Assembly (NCBI GenBank): GCA_025936955.1
Contig: JAICSL010000127.1
Span: 1-5,594 of the forward strand
DNA: 5,594 bases
Direction of reading: 5' to 3'
DNA from: Nitrososphaeraceae archaeon
GTDB lineage: Archaea > Thermoproteota > Nitrososphaeria > Nitrososphaerales > Nitrososphaeraceae
Part shown: positions 1 through 5,594 of the stretch, in pieces
Layout: every line of letters begins with the position of its first letter
How positions within the stretch are numbered: position 1 is the first letter of the stretch
Made by a program: the position numbers and the translations under genes
Notes under the pieces: model-generated
Seen by the model: only the letters and a program-made list of their open reading frames with translations
What the model was told of the DNA's origin: nothing
Database searches by the model: none

Positions 1-1111
1 AAGGGATAGAGGTATCACGATCGACTTGGCCTTTCAAAAATTTGAAACTTCAAAGTTCTTTTACACATTAATTGACGCACCAGGGCATAGAGACTTTATA
101 AAGAACATGATCACCGGCGCTTCCGAGGCTGATGCATCGGTCTTGGTAATTTCAGTCAAGCCAGGTGAGACAGAAGCAGCAACTGAACCTGGCGGTCAAG
201 CTAGGGAGCATGCATTTTTGGCAAGAACCCTTGGAGTCAGCCAAATGATAGTAGCCTTGAATAAAATGGATGACTCAGGCTATTCAGAGGCGAGATATAA
301 AGAAGTTAAGGAAATAGCCGAAAAAATGTTGAAACTTGTCGGGTATAACACTAGCAAAGTTCAATTCATTCCAGTATCTGGATGGAAAGGTGACAATCTA
401 ATTAAGAAATCTGAAAATATGCCCTGGTACAAGGGACCTACTCTTCTGGAAGCTCTAGATATGTTTGAAGCGCCTGAAAAACCGATTGGAAAGCCTTTAA
501 GGATCCCGGTACAAGATGTCTATTCCATAACTGGTGTCGGTACAGTACCAGTTGGCAGAGTTGAGACTGGCATAGTTAAGACTAACGACAAGGTAGTCGT
601 AATGCCATCTGGTGTCAATGGTGAAGTCAAGAGTATCGAGACTCATCATACACAGATGGATTCTGCTGAAGCTGGAGACAATATAGGTTTTAACCTCAGA
701 GGTGTTGACAAAAAATCAATAAAGCGTGGAGACATGATTGGCGCTGCTAGCAGTCCGCCGACTGTGGTCAAAGAATTCGAGGCACAGATTATAGTAATTC
801 ATCATCCTACCGCAATGGCCCCCGGATATACACCAGTACTACACGCACACACCGCCCAAGTTGCTGCTACACTTTCGGAATTTGTTGCCAAAATTGACTC
901 AAAGACTGGAGGAGTAGTAGAAGAAAAGCCTAAATTTTTGAAAACCGGTGACGCTGCAGTTGTAAGGATTAAGCCAGTCAGACCGTTGGCTATCGAAACA
1001 TTCAAGGAATTTCCAGAAATTGGAAGATTTGCTTTAAGAGACATGGGCACTACCATTGCAGCAGGTGTAGTTAGAGCAATTACAGAAAAATACGACCCGA
1101 CTAAAAAATAA
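1..1111 (+). CDS. tuf: Translation elongation factor EF-1A (EF-Tu homologue), 5'-truncated by window edge
   Basis: This GTPase carries aminoacyl-tRNA to the ribosomal A site as a ternary complex with GTP, in the cytoplasm. The reading frame is open from base 2 and gives 369 residues before TAA, so no start codon should be assigned here. The TTG at 26 lies inside the conserved 'RGITIDLAF' segment and is not the start. Visible GTPase motifs are the switch I Thr in RGIT (fragment residues 4-7), DAPGH (G3, about 25-29), NKMD (G4, 87-90) and SGWKGDN (G5, about 126-132). Domain 2 begins near KPLRIPVQDVYS (about 165) and domain 3 near EFEAQIIVIHHPTA (about 255), ending in GRFALRDMGTT. From the family length of about 430-440, some 65-70 N-terminal residues with the P-loop lie upstream. 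rpsJ follows after 10 bases, the usual archaeal tuf-rpsJ pair. The identity is near certain; the phylum assignment from sequence style is inference. Confidence 0.97.
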   Translation, partial: RDRGITIDLAFQKFETSKFFYTLIDAPGHRDFIKNMITGASEADASVLVISVKPGETEAATEPGGQAREHAFLARTLGVSQMIVALNKMDDSGYSEARYKEVKEIAEKMLKLVGYNTSKVQFIPVSGWKGDNLIKKSENMPWYKGPTLLEALDMFEAPEKPIGKPLRIPVQDVYSITGVGTVPVGRVETGIVKTNDKVVVMPSGVNGEVKSIETHHTQMDSAEAGDNIGFNLRGVDKKSIKRGDMIGAASSPPTVVKEFEAQIIVIHHPTAMAPGYTPVLHAHTAQVAATLSEFVAKIDSKTGGVVEEKPKFLKTGDAAVVRIKPVRPLAIETFKEFPEIGRFALRDMGTTIAAGVVRAITEKYDPTKK

Positions 1112-1121
1112 GTGAATAATA

Positions 1122-1433
1122 ATGCCGCAGGAAGCACGAATAAAACTTACAAGCACTAATCTTTCTACTCTCGAAGGGGTATGCTCAGAGATTAAAGGAA
1201 TTGGGGAGAAAAATGGTATTAAATTGAAGGGACCGCATCCTCTTCCTACCAAAAAGATGAAAGTTGTTACGAGAAAGTCACCTTGTGGACAGGGGACAAA
1301 CACTTATGACAAGTATGAACTCCGAATACACAGGCGCGTCATAGATCTAGGTGCTGATGATAGATCTATTAGACAATTAATGAGACTAAAGATACCAGAT
1401 GACGTTTATATAGAAGTTTCTTTAACTCAATAA
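1122..1433 (+). CDS. rpsJ: Small ribosomal subunit protein S10 (uS10)
   Basis: S10 is a component of the 30S subunit head, near the A-site side, and belongs to the universal ribosomal protein set. The 103 residues match the archaeal family length of about 102. The N-terminal strand (ARIKLTSTNLSTLEGVC) is followed by the conserved loop GPHPLPTKK (residues 37-45) and the signature KSPCGQGTNTYDKYELRIHR (about 52-71), then RVIDL and a C-terminal strand ending VYIEVSLTQ. The ATG at 1122 gives the expected MPQEARIKL start. A weak GTGA at 1112-1115, six bases before the ATG, is the only Shine-Dalgarno-like element. The 10-base gap to the EF-1A stop implies co-transcription. T-rich tracts begin four bases after the stop, so this is probably the last gene of the transcript. 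Nothing in the protein looks unusual. Confidence 0.97.
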   Translation: MPQEARIKLTSTNLSTLEGVCSEIKGIGEKNGIKLKGPHPLPTKKMKVVTRKSPCGQGTNTYDKYELRIHRRVIDLGADDRSIRQLMRLKIPDDVYIEVSLTQ

Positions 1434-1436
1434 TTC

Positions 1437-1451
1437 TTTTTTCCAGTTTTT
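1437..1451 (+). terminator. Oligo-T terminator after rpsJ
   Basis: A run of six T (1437-1442) and a run of five T (1447-1451) lie directly behind the rpsJ stop codon, without a strong GC hairpin in front. Archaeal RNA polymerase typically stops at such U-rich tracts without needing a stem. A second T-rich stretch at 1509-1523 (TTTTTG/TTTTG/TTTT) could act as a backup stop. The call rests on position and composition only. Confidence 0.55.
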
Positions 1452-1482
1452 AATCATAATGGGTAATAACATCATTATTCAG

Positions 1483-1498
1483 AGATTTAATTAAATCT
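1483..1498. repeat. Perfect 16-base palindrome AGATTTAATTAAATCT
   Basis: The sequence equals its own reverse complement over 16 bases (two 8-base arms, no spacer) and does not extend further, since both flanking bases are G. It sits about 50 bases after the rpsJ stop, between the first and second T-rich tracts. With no loop it suits a dimeric DNA-binding protein better than an RNA hairpin. In DNA this AT-rich, one such palindrome per several kilobases is not very improbable, so function is uncertain. Confidence 0.5.
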
Positions 1499-1785
1499 GG
1501 TTATCGTCTTTTTGTTTTGTTTTGGATCAGAAGAGAAACGGCAGATAGAGAACGAGAGTACTTTTGTAATTTTATGACCGGAACAATGATAGCTGAACAG
1601 TCATATTTATTATTAACTAGTATTAATTCGGTGAAATGGATTATTTATTTTGGTGATTTCTACTAGCAAAATTGATATAAATTCTCCTAAATATACACCC
1701 GGTATAATACACATATTTCGAAGAAACCTTATGACTTCCGTTTATTATTGTTTGTCAGAGAATCAAATAGGAATTCTTTAACCGT

Positions 1786-1814
1786 TTGACACAATAAATC
1801 TAATGTATTATAAT
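1786..1814 (+). promoter_or_regulatory. Exact match to bacterial sigma-70 promoter consensus (function doubtful)
   Basis: TTGACA at 1786-1791 and TATAAT at 1809-1814 are separated by exactly 17 bases, the optimum for a bacterial housekeeping promoter. Archaea lack sigma-70 and use TBP/TFB, so the match is not expected to work this way in the host that the surrounding genes imply. No gene of convincing length lies downstream before gatD at 2147. It may be coincidence in AT-rich DNA. TATAAT could still contribute as an AT-rich element, but I see no clear BRE beside it. Confidence 0.2.
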
Positions 1815-1832
1815 CGTATCAGGATCGTATTA
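1805..1832 (+). repeat. Three GTATYA copies at exact 11-base spacing
   Basis: GTATTA (1805-1810), GTATCA (1816-1821) and GTATTA (1827-1832) recur every 11 bases, so they face the same side of the DNA helix. The last two share the longer core ATCGTAT (1813-1819 and 1824-1830), and the first two 11-base units agree at 8 of 11 positions. Such phased half-sites are typical of cooperative protein binding, but the units are short and AT-rich and no cognate regulator is visible nearby. Confidence 0.3.
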
Positions 1833-2103
1833 ACTATACAGTTCTTGTTGATCTCATTCATTATATTATTTAGTTAGAATAAATGAATCACCTTCTTTTG
1901 AGAAAATATGTATTGCACTGATTTTCTAGTACACAGACGCAACTACTGTGAGTGTATGGTTGCCATAGTAATTTTTTGTATTTATTAATCAAGAATCACA
2001 TTATATTTTCAAGATTCTATTTTAATTTATAATAACTACATAATATGAATAATTTTATTATTATGAGTATTATTATTTTTTGATATTCCAACTATTTAGA
2101 TTT

Positions 2104-2127
2104 GTTAATATAAGCAAAATTAATATT
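2104..2127 (+). promoter_or_regulatory. Candidate archaeal TATA elements for gatD
   Basis: Two TATA-like boxes precede gatD: TTAATATA (2105-2112) and TTAATATT (2120-2127), the latter preceded by GCAAAA (2114-2119), which loosely resembles a BRE. Archaeal initiation about 26 bases past the box centre would put transcript starts near 2135 (a leader of roughly 12 bases) or near 2147-2150 (essentially leaderless at the TTG). The surrounding DNA is so AT-rich that other choices are possible. Confidence 0.35.
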
Positions 2128-2146
2128 TTGTTTTGGGAATTACTTT

Positions 2147-3562
2147 TTGTCGTCAGAAAAGAAAGAAAGACATAATCAAGGATATAGGGGAAAGATTTTG
2201 AAATTACTCTCTGAAAAGAGGGTTTCTATAGGAGACCATATTAATGTAAGGACAAAAGATGATGAATTTACAGGTATATTGATTCCTCGTTACGAGTCAA
2301 CTGATGAAAACTACCTTGTTATCAAATTAAAGAGCGGATACAATATTGGCATTGAATTACACAAAATTCAAGATATACTCAAAGTAATACAGCGACCAAT
2401 TCAAACGGAACTGGTTATACCAACAACGAAAACAGTATCAAGAAAATATGATGACATCCTTCAGCCTACTACAAAAAATGAAGACAAATATTTGGATAAG
2501 GATTTACTTCCAAAAGTTGCACTCATAAGCACTGGTGGAACAATTGCAAGCAAAATAGATTATAGAACAGGAGGTGTCCATGCGGCTCTTTCTGCGGGCG
2601 AATTGTATGCTTCAGTACCCGAGCTTGCAAATTATACATCCATTGATCCAGATGTACTTTTAAACGAATATAGTGAAAATTTAAATCCAGATCACTGGAC
2701 ATTAATTGCAAACAGGGTTGCTGAAAAGGTAAAGTCAGGCAATTATAGAGGAATCATTGTTTCACACGGGACTGATACGCTCCATTATACTGCTGCTGCA
2801 CTCAGTTTCGCTTTACAAAATCTCCCTATACCTGTAATATTGGTAGGAGCACAGAGATCGTCTGATAGACCTTCTTCTGACGCATCAATGAATCTAATTG
2901 GCGCAGCAATATTTGCAATAAAATCTGAATTTTCGGGAGTGTTTGTTACAATGCATGCTAATTATTCTGATGATATTATTGCCTGTCATATAGGAACTCG
3001 AGTAAGAAAAAACCATACAAGCAGACGTGATGCCTTTAAATCAATAGACGTAAAGCCTATCGCTATAATCAAAGGCGATACTTTAGAGATGCAGATGCAA
3101 CAGTCTCATATTAATCTCCAAAAACGAAATAATAACGGTAGTAATAGTTTTATTGTTAAATCATCTTTTGATAGGAAGGTTATTTTGTTAAAATACTATC
3201 CTGGTTTTGATCCTGAATTAATAGATCATGCCATAATATCTGGTTATAAAGCGATCATCATTGAAGGAACAGGTCTTGGACACATAAGCAGAGAATGTTT
3301 TTCGAAAATACAACAGGCTATAGAGTCAAATAAACTGGTCTTTATGACATCCCAATGTATCTGGGGAAGGATAGGAATGACCGTCTATAATACAGGTAGG
3401 GATCTACTTAACATCGGAGTAATTCCTCTATCAAACATGATCACAGAGACTGCCATAGTAAAAGCAATGTGGGCTCTTGCAAATAGCAAAGATACAACAT
3501 CTGCAATGAAAATTATGCAAGAAAACATTGCTAATGAAACGTCCACAGTTATTTCTATTTAA
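2147..3562 (+). CDS. gatD: Glutamyl-tRNA(Gln) amidotransferase subunit D (asparaginase-like)
   Basis: GatD is the ammonia-producing subunit of the archaeal GatDE complex: it hydrolyses an amide donor (Gln or Asn) and passes ammonia to GatE, which converts Glu-tRNA(Gln) to Gln-tRNA(Gln). A small N-terminal beta domain (about residues 10-80, with LKSGYNIGIEL) is joined by a charged linker (about 85-120) to a type I asparaginase domain. The four catalytic residues appear intact: Thr132 in STGGTIAS, Thr209 and Asp210 in SHGTDTLHYT, and Lys288 in VRKNHTSRRD (the Lys by family alignment from memory). Further GatD signatures are GAQRSSDRPSSDA (234-246), EGTGLGH (373-379) and MTSQC (400-404). At 471 residues it is somewhat longer than the family's usual 420-440, mainly in the linker and a low-complexity stretch near 315-335. 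The TTG at 2147 is preferred because the next in-frame TTG (2198) would remove the conserved YRGK-type start. No Shine-Dalgarno is evident. gatE follows after 30 bases. Confidence 0.96.
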   Translation: MSSEKKERHNQGYRGKILKLLSEKRVSIGDHINVRTKDDEFTGILIPRYESTDENYLVIKLKSGYNIGIELHKIQDILKVIQRPIQTELVIPTTKTVSRKYDDILQPTTKNEDKYLDKDLLPKVALISTGGTIASKIDYRTGGVHAALSAGELYASVPELANYTSIDPDVLLNEYSENLNPDHWTLIANRVAEKVKSGNYRGIIVSHGTDTLHYTAAALSFALQNLPIPVILVGAQRSSDRPSSDASMNLIGAAIFAIKSEFSGVFVTMHANYSDDIIACHIGTRVRKNHTSRRDAFKSIDVKPIAIIKGDTLEMQMQQSHINLQKRNNNGSNSFIVKSSFDRKVILLKYYPGFDPELIDHAIISGYKAIIIEGTGLGHISRECFSKIQQAIESNKLVFMTSQCIWGRIGMTVYNTGRDLLNIGVIPLSNMITETAIVKAMWALANSKDTTSAMKIMQENIANETSTVISI

Positions 3563-3572
3563 TAAGGAATAC

Positions 3573-3580
3573 TTAAAATA
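3573..3580 (+). promoter_or_regulatory. TATA-like box in the gatD-gatE gap
   Basis: TTAAAATA lies 11 bases after the gatD stop codon, preceded by purine-rich AAGGAATAC. Its centre is about 25 bases before the second possible GTG start of gatE (3602), the spacing expected for a leaderless archaeal transcript. It may be an internal promoter, or only AT-rich spacer in a gatD-gatE operon. Confidence 0.3.
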
Positions 3581-3592
3581 TTTAGTCGTTAA

Positions 3593-5527
3593 GTGGTAGT
3601 AGTGGCTACAGATCCAACATCAATTAATCTAAAAGTCGGATTTGAAATTCATCAACAGTTGGCAACCAAAAGTAAACTATTCTGTAATTGTAGATGTAAG
3701 GAAGTTGAAAAGTATGGATTGACATTTATTCGAAGATTACGACCAACACGAAGTGAACTTGGCGTTTATGATAATACTGCAATATTTGAGTTCAAGAAGA
3801 TGCGAACAATAAAATATCATTCTGCTCCAGACGCAAGTTGTTTAGTAGAGGCAGATGAAGAACCACCTCACCAAGTTAATAGGGAGGCACTAGAAGCTGC
3901 ATTAGTTTTTTCTCTTGCTCTTTGCTCCAAGGTTGCAGATGAGATGCACGTAATGCGTAAAATCGTAATTGACGGTTCAAATACAAGCGGCTTTCAACGC
4001 ACAATGCTTGTTGCAACTGGTGGATACCTTGATGTCAATAGTAGAAGGATAGGAGTACAAACTATTTGTTTAGAAGAAGATGCTGCAAAACTTATCTCAG
4101 ATGATGGCACAATTAGAGAGTACGGGCTAGATAGGTTGGGAGTGCCACTAGTAGAAATTGCACTTGAGCCTATAAAGGGAGAACCTGAAGAAATGAAGCA
4201 GATCGCACTCACTTTAGGTAGACTATTGCGAGCAAGCAAAAGGGTGGTCAGAGGTCTTGGCAGCATAAGACAAGATGTTAATATTTCAATAGACAATGGC
4301 GCTATAGTAGAAGTGAAAGGTGTACAGCAATTAGATCAGTTAACTAAAGTAATCAAATATGAAATGCTTAGGCAGCATGGTTTGCTATTAATTAGTCAAA
4401 AACTAAAACACGACCGAAAACCTGAAGAAATTGCTATTGGAGATAGAATTGAAGACGTAACAGACATAATGAAAAAATCATCTTCAAAAATAATAAAAAC
4501 TTTATTTGCAGAGAATGACAATCTTTTCAAAGCAATTAGAATAAAAGGTTTCGATGGAATTTTAGGATTTGAACCATATCCAGATATCCGGATAGGAAAA
4601 CAATTGAGCGAGTTAGTTGGATTCTATGATATCGGTGGAATATTCCATTCTGATGAGCTACCAAATTATGGAATTACAAAGGATGAGGTCGACACGGTTA
4701 AGAAGAGACTTGAAATAGTTACCAATAATGATGCTTTCATAATTATAGGTGGTCATAATGACAAGGTTAAACTCGCTGTAGAGTCGATAATTCAGAGATT
4801 AAAAGCATCTTTGAATGGCGTACCGGCCGAAACACGTTCAGCAACTCTAGAAGGGAAAACGATATACAGCAGACCCAGACCAGGTGCAGCTAGAATGTAT
4901 CCTGAGACAGATATTTCTCCGATTCCAATTAACAAATCAATACTTGATTCACTGGCCAATAATGTGCCAGCATCGTGGAATGATGTTATAGATACGCTTT
5001 CTAAGAAATTCAATTTGAATAAAAAACTCGCAGTGCAGATTTTTGATTCAGATTATCTAGATATATTTCAAGAAATTGTGAAGTCTACAAAAATACAGCC
5101 AACATTCATCGCATCGAAACTTACTGAAGACATAGTTGGTTTAAAAAGACGTGGGCTAGATATTACAACTTTGAATAACGATATTATTTTTGATATTTTC
5201 AAAAAACTTGATGCTGGCATAATAGCTAAAGAATCAATAACTTGGATTTTTGAAAAATTAATGAAAAAGGAGTCCAAAACACCAGATGAAGCTATTGCAG
5301 TACTGGGAATAACGCAAATTAGCGATCAGGAGCTTCAAATAAAAATTGATGATATTTTAAGAGAAAATATGTCTATAATTGTAGATAAGAAAATGGGAGC
5401 ACTTGGTATGTTGATGGGTAGAAGTATGGATATTCTCAGAGGAAAAGCAGACGGTCAGAAAATTAATTCAATGATAAAAGTAAAGTTGGAAGAGATATTA
5501 AAATCAGATATAACTACAGAAGAATAG
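3593..5527 (+). CDS. gatE: Glutamyl-tRNA(Gln) amidotransferase subunit E (GatB-like, archaeal)
   Basis: GatE binds Glu-tRNA(Gln), phosphorylates the glutamyl group with ATP, and amidates it with ammonia supplied by GatD; this replaces a glutaminyl-tRNA synthetase in archaea. The GatB-type catalytic core spans about residues 10-290, with GFEIHQQL (Glu18, His20), a Cys-rich FCNCRC (30-35), DGSNTSGFQRT, LEEDAAKL (160-167), VPLVEIALEP (Glu188) and GSIRQDVNIS (223-232). An AspRS-type GAD insertion follows (about 300-400, including GGIFHSDELPNYGI), which separates GatE from bacterial GatB. After PAETRSATLEG and RPRPGAARMYPETD (427-440) comes a helical YqeY-like tail (about 510-640), with GALGMLMGRSMDILRGKADG and a closing helix. 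The 644 residues fit the family, usually about 620-635. Possible starts are GTG at 3593 and GTG at 3602; both leave the core intact and neither has a good Shine-Dalgarno. The TATA-like box at 3573 would favour 3602. Confidence 0.96.
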   Translation: MVVVATDPTSINLKVGFEIHQQLATKSKLFCNCRCKEVEKYGLTFIRRLRPTRSELGVYDNTAIFEFKKMRTIKYHSAPDASCLVEADEEPPHQVNREALEAALVFSLALCSKVADEMHVMRKIVIDGSNTSGFQRTMLVATGGYLDVNSRRIGVQTICLEEDAAKLISDDGTIREYGLDRLGVPLVEIALEPIKGEPEEMKQIALTLGRLLRASKRVVRGLGSIRQDVNISIDNGAIVEVKGVQQLDQLTKVIKYEMLRQHGLLLISQKLKHDRKPEEIAIGDRIEDVTDIMKKSSSKIIKTLFAENDNLFKAIRIKGFDGILGFEPYPDIRIGKQLSELVGFYDIGGIFHSDELPNYGITKDEVDTVKKRLEIVTNNDAFIIIGGHNDKVKLAVESIIQRLKASLNGVPAETRSATLEGKTIYSRPRPGAARMYPETDISPIPINKSILDSLANNVPASWNDVIDTLSKKFNLNKKLAVQIFDSDYLDIFQEIVKSTKIQPTFIASKLTEDIVGLKRRGLDITTLNNDIIFDIFKKLDAGIIAKESITWIFEKLMKKESKTPDEAIAVLGITQISDQELQIKIDDILRENMSIIVDKKMGALGMLMGRSMDILRGKADGQKINSMIKVKLEEILKSDITTEE

Positions 5528-5555
5528 AAATAATATATGGATAGAGACGATAATT

Positions 5556-5582
5556 AGTACATAATAGTACTTAGTTCCTTTT
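5556..5582 (+). terminator. Weak hairpin plus short T run after gatE
   Basis: AGTAC (5556-5560) and GTACT (5567-5571) can form a 5-base-pair stem with a 6-base loop about 30 bases behind the gatE stop, followed by CCTTTT (5577-5582). The stem is weak and the T run short, so this is only a possible transcript end. Nothing else is recognisable in the remaining bases to the window end. Confidence 0.2.
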
Positions 5583-5594
5583 AGGGTATACTCC

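Larger units (their letters stand above)
1434..2146. other. Long AT-rich intergenic region (713 bases) without a recognisable gene
   Basis: No open frame here resembles a protein I know, and I found no tRNA (no B-box-like GTTCGA/C motif on either strand), rRNA or CRISPR repeat. GC falls along the region: 22 of 60 bases at 1501-1560, 14 of 60 at 1861-1920, and 24 of 160 at 1981-2140. Contents in order: terminator-like T tracts; a 16-base palindrome (1483-1498); a second T tract (1509-1523) abutting a purine-rich stretch (1524-1560, 30 of 37 purines); a short dyad TATAC-N5-GTATA (1692-1706); a sigma-70-like match (1786-1814) overlapped by phased GTATYA copies; a dyad ATTCATT/AATGAAT (1856-1888); a hairpin AGAAAAT/ATTTTCT (1901-1927); a T6 tract (1972-1977); a hairpin AATAAT-TTT-ATTATT (2048-2062); and a 12-base-spaced direct repeat TATTATTAT (2056-2064 and 2068-2076) ending in T6. 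It probably holds the rpsJ 3' end and the gatD promoter; a small RNA is possible but not shown. Confidence 0.7.

Noticed and set aside
802..1137. Minus-strand open frame of 111 codons
   Set aside because: It lies antisense to the conserved EF-1A C-terminal region, and its translation resembles no family I know; it is a shadow of the real gene.
1034..1303. Minus-strand open frame of 89 codons
   Set aside because: It is antisense to the end of EF-1A and most of rpsJ, with no recognisable protein features.
1574..1590. Possible C/D box RNA (ATGATAG followed by CTGA near 1586-1597)
   Set aside because: The boxes are adjacent with no guide-length spacing, the C box is imperfect and no second C'/D' pair is present.
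1713..1730. TTCGAA-containing segment as a tRNA T-arm
   Set aside because: There is no GGTTCGANNCC pattern on either strand and no acceptor or anticodon stem can be built around it.
2048..2081. TTATTA repeats as a CRISPR-like or satellite array
   Set aside because: Only two 9-base copies occur in about 15% GC DNA; this is low-complexity AT sequence, not an array.
2523..2711. Minus-strand open frame of 62 codons inside gatD
   Set aside because: It overlaps the asparaginase catalytic core antisense, and gatD is clearly the coding strand.
3994..4296. Minus-strand open frames within gatE (also 4792-5013 and 5068-5277)
   Set aside because: All are antisense to conserved GatE motifs; the Ser/Leu-rich translations are typical of shadow frames.
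5537..5557. Short ATG frame after gatE
   Set aside because: It encodes only six codons before TAG and has no ribosome binding site.

Overview
The window looks like archaeal chromosome, most likely from a member of the Thaumarchaeota/Nitrososphaeria. Three observations support this. The EF-1A carries the variant 'RGITIDLAFQKFET', which I associate with that group. EF-1A is followed directly by ribosomal protein S10, the classic archaeal end of the str-type operon. The window also encodes GatD and GatE, the amidotransferase found only in archaea. The moderately low GC and long AT-rich spacer would fit a soil-type ammonia oxidiser (Nitrososphaera/Nitrosocosmicus-like), but that placement is inference.

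Layout: all four genes lie on the + strand. Positions 1-1111 hold EF-1A, cut at its 5' end by the window edge so the P-loop is missing. rpsJ (1122-1433) follows after 10 bases and is surely co-transcribed. T-rich tracts right after rpsJ look like an archaeal terminator. A 713-base region (1434-2146) follows with no convincing gene; its GC falls to about 15% (24 of 160 bases, 1981-2140) in front of gatD. This spacer holds a perfect 16-base palindrome, a purine-rich tract, a helically phased GTATYA repeat, a chance-or-real match to a bacterial sigma-70 promoter, and several small dyads. gatD (2147-3562, TTG start) and gatE (3593-5527, GTG start) follow, 30 bases apart. The last 67 bases hold no gene.

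Function: every gene serves decoding. GatD (asparaginase-like ammonia producer) and GatE (GatB-like kinase/transamidase with a GAD insertion and a YqeY tail) convert misacylated Glu-tRNA(Gln) to Gln-tRNA(Gln). EF-1A delivers aminoacyl-tRNA to the ribosome, of which S10 is a small-subunit protein. I see no defence system, mobile element, CRISPR array, tRNA or rRNA. The genes are conserved housekeeping genes; the only part that invites exploration is the long spacer, and the signals there are modest.
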